Source: Chamaea fasciata (lineage: Eukaryota; Chordata; Aves; Passeriformes; Sylviidae). Taken from it: a stretch of DNA of 64,000 bases. The position numbers and the translations under genes were made by a program. The notes beneath the pieces were generated by a model. It was not told the origin of the DNA and did not search any database. It worked only from the letters and a program-made list of their open reading frames with translations. This document shows positions 1 to 7,639 of the stretch, one piece after another; position 1 is the stretch's first letter; every line of letters begins with the position of its first letter. The stretch covers positions 186,001 to 250,000 of the forward strand of contig JARCOQ010000069.1 of the NCBI GenBank assembly GCA_029207755.1. The letters run 5' to 3'.

Positions 1-34
1 GGGAGCAAAGCCACGCATCTACTCTTCCCTAGAG

Positions 35-52
35 ATCACCTGCAGAGGTGAT
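35..52. repeat. Small perfect hairpin
   Basis: ATCACCT, a four-base GCAG loop, then AGGTGAT: a perfect 7-bp inverted repeat about 100 bp upstream of the TATA-like box. It is present at the start of every unit. No function is known; it may be chance. Confidence 0.5.
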
Positions 53-147
53 GCTTGACCAGCATACCCAGCTGACGTGCGCAGTGCCTGCTAAGGCCAT
101 ATTAAATTTTTGCCCACAGCGTTCACTTTGGAAGAGAACCTCCCCCT

Positions 148-154
148 TATAAAA
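148..154 (+). promoter_or_regulatory. TATA-like box upstream of the RING gene
   Basis: TATAAAA lies 422 bp upstream of the first RING ATG, after a C-rich stretch. Equivalent boxes start at 9638, 19117, 28598, 38082, 47537 and 56992. A donor-like CCT/GTAAGA (389) and an acceptor-like TTTTGTTGCAG ending at 541 could bound a roughly 150-nt 5' UTR intron between this box and the coding exon. Transcription from here is inference. Confidence 0.35.
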
Positions 155-569
155 ACTGCATTCAATGAATAACATTTTCTGATTCAAGAGTGAACTTAAA
201 AAAGATAGAAAGAAAGGAAAAATCCAGCCTCCAGAGATTTAATTAAAAATTCAGGACCTCCAAATTGTTGAACCACTTAATCCCAACACCTGTTTTTCAC
301 AGACAGGAGTCTCAACCCTACACGATTTCAGCTGCCCGAGACCATCTTTCCACGCTCTCAGGAAAGTCACAGCCTGTCAAGCATGCCTGTAAGACCTTGA
401 AGGCTGAGTCTCCCCAGGGTGGTAGTGAGAAGGTCATTAGGGCTTGAGGAGTCAGGAGGATATCCTTGTCCAGGGGCTTGGGCATTTTTTCATCTGCTCC
501 TTGGGACAGGAAGAGACCAAGGTTTCTCCATTTTGTTGCAGTGTGTGAGATTCTTTGGTAGTGCCAGTG

Positions 570-1097
570 ATGGGGAGCAGCTTCTCAGGACTCCCTGAAT
601 TGCCACGGAGAACAGACAGAGCCATGGAGACAGAGTGCAGCTGCCCCATTTGTCATGATGAGCAAGAGGGTGTTGCTTATGCCATACCCTGTGGCCATGA
701 GTTCTGCATGGGCTGCATGCTGCGTTGGGCAGAGAAGAAAGCAGAGTGCCCACTCTGCAGAAGATTGATAGAGTCTGTCAGGTTTTCTCTGCGGGAACAA
801 AAATACCTCGAGTGTGTCATCACACCCCAGGGAGAATCACCAGAGACCAAGAGAGAGGCAGAAAGATCTCTTGGCCTCCTGGATGGAAACAGCTGCCAGC
901 GCCCAGGAGCGGTTCCTGTGCAAGGGACACCTTCCCCAGCTGAGCAGGGGCCTGCAGGGGCAGAGGCTGTGGGTAGCCTGCTGCCAAGGTCTGGGCAGAA
1001 CTTTTCCAAAAAGAAGAGCATGTTCTTGACCCTATGCTGCCCTGGCTGCGCCAGAGGCTGGAGGCAATCTATGGGTCCCAGCGGTGGCTGGCAGTGA
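570..1097 (+). pseudogene. RING-finger gene, unit 1, frameshifted (175 aa)
   Basis: Copy of the C3HC4 RING-finger gene described in full at unit 2. The RING domain is intact (Cys25, Cys28, Cys41, His43, Cys46, Cys49, Cys60, Cys63 from the ATG at 570). An 11-bp insertion at about 998-1008, absent from the other six units, shifts the frame after Gln143. The product would end at 1097 with an unrelated 32-residue tail and lose the conserved C-terminal segment, whose original frame remains open to 1203. Private changes are Gly20Glu and, in the lost part, an Arg-to-Cys codon at about 1128. A truncated RING-only protein could still be made, so 'pseudogene' is a judgement. The alternative start is the ATG at 624 (GCCATGG context). 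Confidence 0.7.
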
Positions 1098-1203
1098 GAG
1101 CAGAGAACAGCATCTTGTATGCCCTGTGCCTCTGCGGTCCAGATGGGGAGGTCATGGTGCAGGTGCTGCAGCCTCTCCTGGAGGAATATACAGAACCCTA
1201 TTG

Positions 1204-3119
1204 AAATGCTTTAGGAACAACTATGAAGCAATAACATAGAGCTGAGTTTGAGACAGGAAAGTGTACCAAGAAAATCTGGAAAGTTGGGGAGTTTTTGTGC
1301 ATTTGACCGTTTGTTGCATATGCATACTTCTGTTCTGTCAGTAGTAGAGGTTGTAAAATTGTTTTTCTGTTAGGGAGTCTCCACCCCTATTCATAAGTTG
1401 TACTGGAGTCATCTCCTCCTTCCATGAGAAATGCATCAATACAATTCTCCTGTTTTTTGAATGTCTTGGGAATTGATGAAGACTGAAATGGCTAAGACCC
1501 GGTGCAAGGTAGACAGCCTTGGCTGGCAAGGCTCATGCTGGACATGGGCTTAAGGCAGGGTGAGGGTCAAGAAAAGGATGAGGTGTCAGTGCAAGACAAA
1601 GAGCAGAAACCCCAGTGTTAGGAGGGCTATGAGAAAGCCTCCAAGGGAAGGTGAGGACTGCCACTCCAGCATGAGAGGCAGAAAACCTTGGGTGTCGCTC
1701 GTGTGAGCATGCCTAGCTATTCTGGCTAGTTAAGCTTAGCCATAGGTGCAGGACAAAAACTTGAACTGTTCCAACTAACCCAGGTAATGCAGGACTATGG
1801 AATTCTTTGTATAACTAAGCAGTACTTAGGAAACGAGACTAGCAGCTGTAGGCCACCAAGTGTTAGGGACTGTACAAAATGCCGACTAATAGGCTGAAGT
1901 GTGGTAAGCAAATGTTTCCTTGGATGCCTTAAGAATTGACTTAATGAGCCAGCCTTCGCAATACTAGAGAGATGATGACTACAGAATTTAAAGATCCAAT
2001 GGGACTTGTGAAAAAGGATGCATCTTCGGGGCAAGGTTGATTTGGGAGTGAAGGGCCATGCGACAAACCAAGCTCGGCCACTCCCAGAGGGATGTGGCTC
2101 CCGCGTTACCTTCAGTGTCTTTGATGCTGTTGGCACAATTGTCCAGCAGCATCCTTTCATTTGTGGTGCAGCTCCTCAGTTCAGAGGCTGTGCAAGGAGA
2201 GAGTAGCCACATAGGGCATGATCCTTCACTTGATACTGTCATTCATCTCCTCTTCAGCTCCAGGTCTCCAATTGCATTGCTAAAGCTCTGGGCTGGCAAG
2301 AGGAGAAGGCTGCTTCCATCAGCAGCTGCAGAAAGTGTTCCAGAGAGCAGAAGGCAGAGCCCGAGGGTATTGCCAGCATGGGTACTTCTCTCCCATCGCA
2401 GCCGGCAGCAGGGATTTACCTTGCCATTTCTTTGCACTCGGCATCTTCAGCCTCTTTCATACAGATCTCATCCAGCTCAGAGAACGAGTCATGAAGGATG
2501 TGTTGGTCATCCTACGTGGTCCTGAGGATGAGCTCTACCCACCTGGGATTAGAAGACAAAACTCCATCCTGTTACTGTGACTATCATGCTCACAGTCAAA
2601 GCGGGCATCAGGGGTGTACCAGGTCAGCCATAAACACTGGGCTAGGCCCTTACCCTTAGGTCTGTGCAGGCTTGCCCAGAGCCATGGAAGAGAAACACCT
2701 GTTTCACCTCTGCATAAGGATACACTGCTTTCTTCTCCCACACTTCCATTTTCAAAGGCAGGATCCCTCTAAGGAAGATGCATTTAGCTAAATTATGCGC
2801 TTAAATGGCCTGAAATTTAAAAAAAAAAAAAGAAAAAAGAAAAAAAAAAGTCACAAAAGGTCTGGAAAAAGGCGGTCTTGCTAAACAATGCCACTTTCTG
2901 TCAGAACGGCTAGCACAGCTAGCCTGAAGAAGATCTTATGCAGTGCCCATATAGCCCCAAGGAGATTAGTGAGTGATGTGGATTGCTACAGTAGTAGTCC
3001 TGCAATGTCACAAACTTTTTAAAAATCAGAATGTGTGTTGCTTTGAATTGTTGTTACTGCCAATTCTGTAGTTTTGGATGTCAAGCAAAATCTTGTATCA
3101 TTAGCACAAGAGTGGCACA
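1204..3119. other. Spacer between RING gene and acrosin-like gene, no confident gene
   Basis: About 1.9 kb without a gene I can call. It contains the A-rich microsatellite at 2819-2849 and, on the minus strand, two exon-like segments with splice consensus (2420-2542 and 2110-2187; see findings). Equivalent spans are 10684-12598, 20163-22081, 29644-31563, 39128-41045, 48583-50500 and 58038-59955. The many short open frames here overlap on both strands and none has a recognisable domain. Confidence 0.6.
2819..2849 (+). repeat. A-rich microsatellite, variable between units
   Basis: Three A runs separated by single Gs. Run lengths are 13-6-10 (units 1 and 2), 14-6-13 (unit 3), 14-6-14 (unit 4) and 14-6-12 (units 5-7). 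It accounts for part of the unit length differences. Whether it was once a retroposon poly(A) tail cannot be told. Confidence 0.85.
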
Positions 3120-3285
3120 TGTTTCCCAGAGAAGCTGTGGATGCCCCGTTCCTTTTACCATTTGAGGCCAGCTTGGATGGGACTCTGAGCAACCTGGTGT
3201 AGTGGAAGGCCTCTGTGTGCATGGTTGGGGTTTGAAACTAGTCAGTCCTTAAGGTACCTTCCAATCCAGACCTTTCTGTGGTTTT
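3120..3285 (+). mobile_element. CR1 LINE 3'-end fragment, unit 1
   Basis: Diverged but recognisable terminus of a CR1 element: a CCCAGAGAAGCTGTGGATGCC-like block, then GGCCAGCTTGGATGGG, CTGAGCAACCTGGTGTAGTGG, AAGGTACCTTCCAATCCAGA and a final TTCTGTGG. This is the known order of the avian CR1 coding end and 3' UTR. It sits about 200 bp upstream of the acrosin-like ATG in the same orientation. Confidence 0.75.
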
Positions 3286-3359
3286 AGGCCTCTAAATTGC
3301 CCTTCCCCCCTGCCTGCAGCGGCCAGCACCGTGTCTGGAACATGGAACCAGTCCCTCTG

Positions 3360-3367
3360 TGACATCA
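3360..3367 (+). promoter_or_regulatory. CRE-like element upstream of acrosin-like ATG
   Basis: TGACATCA, one base from the palindromic CRE TGACGTCA, about 115 bp before the ATG at 3481 and present in every unit. Haploid male germ-cell genes are often driven by CREM at such sites, so this is a plausible promoter element. There is no TATA box nearby. A short motif like this can also be chance. Confidence 0.25.
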
Positions 3368-3480
3368 GGCCTAGGGCCGAGGGCACTGCGGCAAAGCAAA
3401 TTCTGTTGGCATTACGTTGGCAGCTGCCCTGGAGGTGTCAAGCTCTCTCTCCTTGCAGCTGACTTGCAGCTGTGACGGCA

Positions 3481-5740
3481 ATGATTTTGTTGTGCATCCT
3501 CATCCTACTGGCTCTGTGCGGGCCTGCACATGGCGCCTGTGGGTAAGTAGCCTCAGGCTCTTTGGGGGCCCGGGCAAAGGCTTAGGGGCTTCCCTGTGGG
3601 TGCCCGCTTGCCACCTGTGGCCACAGCAGTTCCCAAAGTAGGTGGGAGTCTCCGTTTATCACCACTGGCCAGGCTGCTGGCACCAGTTGTCTAAGGGGCT
3701 AAAGCAGAAATGGGCAAACATGTGGACATCCCAGGCAGCTCCCTGCTGGCTTTGCAACCAGAGCCTTGTGAGGAGGGAAGCTGGCTGACCTTCAGCACAG
3801 CAGCAGGCCTTCTCATGGGACACTAACGACTTTCTGCTTCCAGACAGACTTGTGGGCTGCGGCCCATGGGTACTACCTTCAGCTCATCACGCGTTGTGGG
3901 TGGCACAGATGTCATGCCAGGGTCTGGGGCCTGGGCTGGGATCGCCAGTATCCGCTGCGTCTGGAAACCACCGGTATCTGTGCATATCTGTGGAGGGACC
4001 CTCATCAGCGCAAAGTGGCTGCTCTCAGCTGCCCACTGCTTTGTCAACATCACAAAGTAAGTCGGACCTGGGCACAGGGATATCCCCACACCACCAGTGC
4101 ATGCTATTCCCATCCCATTTCCTTGCATGTGCCTAGTGCCAGGACATTGCAGGGCCCAGCTGAGAGACTGCTCAGGGAGACGACTGGGTTCATGCCACCG
4201 CTTCCTAGCAGCCTGCAGCTCAATATAGCTCAAGCCTACTTTCACTCTGTGGAGTGCTGTTTTCCTCTCTGCCTCAGGAAGCAGAAGGCAGGAAGGGCTG
4301 GGGTGTTACAGCACGTGATTCTACTCGCCCTCACCCCTCTCTCCATCTGCCTTCCAGTCCCATCAGCGAGTGGGCCATCGTTCTTGGGGCCACCTCGTTG
4401 GGCCAGTCGGGCCCTGGTGTGGAAGTGCGCCGGATTAAGCGGCTGATTATTCATGAAAAATACATCCCTGACCTTGAGTATAACGACATCGCCTTGCTGG
4501 AACTGGATCGGCCAGTCCAGTGCAGCTCCACCATTCAGACCGCCTGCCTGCCTGGTCCTGCAGTGAAAGTGTCGGAGCTGAAAAACTGTTACGTTGCTGG
4601 CTGGGGTGACAGAATCGTGAAATGTGAGTGAGTTCCCATAAAGGATCTGGACCCTGAGGGCAAGCTTGGCCCACCAGGGAGAGACGGCTGGGCCTTCCTG
4701 ACAGCAGAGTTAGGCCGTGGGACATATGCCTCTGGCCTGGCCTGCTGCCCAATGCCACACAGCAGCGACACAGCACTCCCAACACCTCTCTAGAGGCCAG
4801 CAAGCCTCTAGGGAAAAACTTCAACACACGGGCAAAGAGCTGCTGGGAGCTCATTCCTTTCTCTGCTCACAGCTTCAGGTAGAGATATCCTGCAGCAGGC
4901 CAAGGTGCAAGTGGTCCCTAACCAGCTCTGCAACAGCAGTGAGTGGCTGCATGGGTACATCTATGACTTCCACGTGTGTGCTGGCCAGGGCGGCGTTGGC
5001 ACCTGCCAGGTAGGAGCATGCCGAGTCCCCCAGCCCCCAGCAGTGTAGGCAGCCTCATCCCAGCACCCAAGCACAGCCCAGCGCGTGCTTTCCCTGACCA
5101 GTTGCTCTCCCAGCCCCAGCTCTGCACTGCCGCTGAAGCTTCTGCCCCCTTTCCCATCCGTGGGTCCTTGCTCTGTGGGGTCCAGATGCTAACCCTGAAG
5201 CATCCAAGCACAGGGGAGACAGAGAGCCTCACCTGACAGGCCCCCAACCTGCTCCCAAGGGTGCTGAGGTTCTACAGGTTCCAGCACTTGAGCAGGGCCT
5301 TGCTCAGCCAGGAGTCCAGTTCTTCTGGCAGGGGCTGAAGAGAGTAAAGCAACCAACTCCGACTGCTGACAGGGGCACACAGAGGCACCTTAATCCTCTC
5401 TGCTCTGCTCCAGGGTGACAGCGGGGGGCCTCTTGTCTGCCAAGATAAGCATGCCGGCTTCTTCTGGCAAATTGGTGTGACCAGCTGGGGAGTAGGCTGT
5501 GCTAGACCTAAACGGCCTGCAGTCTCCAGCTCCACTCAGTACTACTACGACTGGATCCGGACTACAGTGGGAAGAAGGCCAGTACCAGGAATTACGCCAG
5601 CACCAGCCTACACCTCAACCCCTCTGCAGACACTACCTCCAAGACCAACTCAACCCTGTCCAGTTCCTCGGGCAAAGCTGCTCCAATTCTTTAATCTGCT
5701 GAAGGAGATCTTGCTGTACCTAAAGGGAAAAATTGTTTGA
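3481..5740 (+). CDS. ACR-like: Acrosin-like serine protease, unit 1 (5 exons)
   Basis: S1 (chymotrypsin-fold) protease of the acrosin family, 334 aa. Exons are 3481-3542, 3844-4056, 4358-4623, 4873-5009 and 5414-5740, all with GT-AG introns and intron phases 2, 2, 1, 0. A signal peptide (1-18, [18 protein letters not shown]) precedes a short light chain with CGQTCGLRP and the activation site Arg37/Val38-Val-Gly-Gly. The triad is His85 (SAAHC), Asp135 (NDIALL) and Ser229 (GDSGGP). Sequons lie at Asn89 and Asn201. A Pro-rich tail (about 280-311) ends in an amphipathic [16 protein letters not shown]. Acrosin is a secretory zymogen of the sperm acrosome. Oddities: the S1-pocket Asp189 equivalent is Gly223, the 226 equivalent is Ala262, the 184-188 loop is two residues shorter than in mammalian acrosin (from memory), and there is an extra Cys59. 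Trypsin-like specificity is therefore doubtful. Unit-specific: a silent AGC in exon 4. Confidence 0.9.
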
Positions 5741-5819
5741 ACGGCAAAATGGACCAGCTGCAGTTCAGGCTATAGTAGACCGCAACCCTTTCCTTCTGAG
5801 TTCTATTAATTTGAATTGC

Positions 5820-5825
5820 ATTAAA
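5820..5825 (+). terminator. Proximal polyadenylation signal of acrosin-like gene
   Basis: ATTAAA, a common variant signal, 80 nt after the stop codon at 5740. It is retained in all units and stays intact next to the 26-bp deletion of units 5 and 6. No strong GT-rich element follows at once, so use of this site is uncertain. Confidence 0.4.
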
Positions 5826-6693
5826 CGGAATTAAATTGGAAGCAAACTCAAAAGGAGGTCTGTATTTTCTGCTCTGCGACAAATTTGCATCCAAATTCTC
5901 TAAAATCCCGCTGGCTTGATTTTGCCCAAGCAGTCCTGAACTCAGGGATCCCTTCATACTCATCTAGGAAGAATTTGGCTTCACACTCCCTTCCGTACAG
6001 ATCAATGCCTTCCCCACAGCTATTGGTACGTCTGCAGCGGAAGAGTAGCATCTGGCACCTTAAGTTTGCAAAAACAAGTTCAAGAAACACAACACTAGGA
6101 AAACAAGAGAAAAGAAAAGAAGGGTGCAGATGTTGCCCTGTCATCAAAAACGTGAAGCCCTTCATTCTGCTCTGTGCCCTAAGGATGGTTTTTGTCCCCA
6201 TCAGATGGCAACTGGGTTTTTTGGCCCATGTAGAAACCTAAGCAGTAAAGAGTTCATGCACTGCTATGCCCTGAACACCAACAGCCATCAAGCAAACGAG
6301 TTATAACAGCATGTGCCTGGAAAGGGGAGCTGTATTGAACGTAGGCCAGCCCCATTCTGGAGCTGAAGTTCCTGTTCCAGTCTGTAGTGACCACACAACA
6401 TAAAGAACAGCTTAAGTGCAGGAGTGGGGTCAAGGAGCAAGCAAGACCAATAGATGGAGAATCAAGACCACAAAAAAAAAAGAAAACAAACCCAAAGCCC
6501 CCCAGCCCATTTCCAGAAAAGTCTAGAATACTAGGCTGCACATGCCAACTCATTTGTACAAAGAGTGAGGAACCTAATCCCAGAATGGGGAAAACTTACC
6601 TAGAAAAATGTACCACCACAGAGGCCGGGTGGCATTCTCTCAGGACCCTGGACACCTGTTGGCTGGATCGGTGCTGGACCCAGGACTTTAATC

Positions 6694-6760
6694 TTCTTTC
6701 CTCTCCTACCCGATTCCTCTTTCCCTTCTTCTTCCCTCTTTTCTTTTAGTCTTCTGTCTT
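6694..6760 (+). repeat. Polypyrimidine tract
   Basis: Nearly uninterrupted C/T run of about 65 bp ending in TTTTCTTTTAG, so it also looks like a strong 3' splice site. Units 5-7 read TCTTTTTATTAG just downstream where the others read TCTTATTATTAG. Confidence 0.7.
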
Positions 6761-6819
6761 ATTATTAGAAGGTAGTGGCAAAACATATACCAATTGCCAT
6801 GCTGAGTGTGTAGTTTGTT

Positions 6820-6825
6820 AATAAA
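6820..6825 (+). terminator. Distal canonical polyadenylation signal
   Basis: AATAAA on the + strand followed within 10-35 nt by GGTGAGGTTTTTTTGG, a G/T-rich downstream element typical of a real cleavage site. It is about 1.08 kb after the acrosin-like stop and present in all units. It could end a long-3'-UTR form of that transcript. Confidence 0.45.
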
Positions 6826-7073
6826 AAGCGGTGAGGTTTTTTTGGACCCTTTTGCTTTTTGCCATTCTTTTCCATCCGTGAACATCGACGAACCTCTGTT
6901 GCTCCCTTCCACATAGGAGTGGCGTGTAAGACCAATGCACAAACACTCCAGGGAAGGGAAGAGCTGCATCTGCCTTCTCCAGTGCCAATCCCTGGGCCAA
7001 GGATCAATTGCACATCTCACCCCCTCACAGCAGCAGTCTGTTGTAGCAGCACGTCTTTTATGATCCGATTATT

Positions 7074-7110
7074 GGCACATGCCTCTACCTGAAGGTAAGA
7101 GGCATGTGCC
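7074..7110. repeat. Near-perfect 37-bp inverted repeat
   Basis: GGCACATGCCTCT pairs with AGAGGCATGTGCC. The stem continues with ACCT/AGGT after a one-base bulge, leaving only a few bases of loop. It is conserved in all units, at 16553, 26036, 35518, 44974, 54429 and 63910. It could be a DNA cruciform, a transposon remnant or an RNA hairpin; no family was recognised. Confidence 0.8.
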
Positions 7111-7145
7111 GAAGTCAATAGCATGGATTTTCTTTAACAGTAAGC

Positions 7146-7208
7146 ATGAGGTAGAGAGATAGAAATAGGAAAGAGAGGAGGGCCAGAGGGAGAGAAAGAG
7201 TGAGACAG
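7146..7208 (+). repeat. Polypurine tract
   Basis: GA-rich stretch of about 60 bp with few pyrimidines, about 400 bp downstream of the polypyrimidine tract. Present in every unit; unit 7 and the window end inside it. Confidence 0.7.
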
Positions 7209-7639
7209 TTGAAGTAGAAAGCTATCACCGCACTTGGATCCAGAAAGCATCCTCTTGCATCTTTTCTTCACCCTGGTCTTCTTGCTGGTGTGCTTCCCCC
7301 AGGCATTCAAACCTTTTTGCTATTTAGGCATTTTAGCCAACAAAGGAATCAATGCTCATTGGCTACAGTTACCCACTCAGAGTTGCTTCTCAACAGAGTG
7401 GCTTTGTTGGCTTTGAGTGTGGGTTCTTTCTGTCCAGTATCAGTGCTCCTCCAGTATCTGTTTTCCTCCCGCTAGTCTGAGAGCGCATCCAATCCTACCT
7501 CACATTCCTCTCGGGTGGGTTAACTGGCAGCCCAAGTTTCACAGAGGCATGTTCAGGGAGGGGGAGCTTCAGTTGCTGCCGATGAGCAGTTGCTTCTTTG
7601 GAGAGTTTGTCACAGTGGGCAAAGCCTTTCAATAATCTT

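Larger units (their letters stand above)
5741..7639. other. Spacer between acrosin-like gene and CR1, no confident gene
   Basis: About 1.9 kb. It holds the two poly(A) signals, a minus-strand open frame behind a good splice acceptor (5848-6094), an A-rich stretch at about 6471-6490, a polypyrimidine tract at 6694-6760, an exon-like segment at 7031-7094 and a polypurine tract at about 7146-7208. No protein family was recognised. Equivalent spans are 15220-17118, 24703-26601, 34185-36083, 43667-45539, 53122-54994 and 62577-64000 (cut). Confidence 0.6.

Noticed and set aside
555..569. TTG at 555 as the start of the RING protein
   Set aside because: Non-ATG initiation is not needed: ATGs with good context lie at 570 and 624 in the same frame.
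2058..2525. Plus-strand 155-codon frame in the spacer
   Set aside because: Low-complexity Ser/Leu-rich translation opposite the exon-like minus-strand segments, no domain, no splice or initiation support.
3844..3847. Alternative acceptor CAGACAG/ACTT for acrosin exon 2
   Set aside because: Using the second AG shifts the frame and destroys the CGLRP and RVVGG motifs; the first AG (exon from 3844) joins exon 1 in phase.
3823..4245. Minus-strand 140-codon open frame across acrosin exon 2
   Set aside because: It is the antisense of a clearly coding exon with catalytic motifs, and its repeat in every unit simply follows the array.
3850..4446. Plus-strand 198-codon frame starting MWAAAHGYY
   Set aside because: Alternative frame of acrosin exon 2 running through intron 2; the true frame is fixed by the RVVGG and SAAHC motifs and the splice sites.
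7234..7416. Hydrophobic 60-codon frame resembling a signal peptide (LLHLFFTLVFLLV)
   Set aside because: It starts at TTG, not ATG, has no conserved continuation and no upstream exon with a matching splice site.
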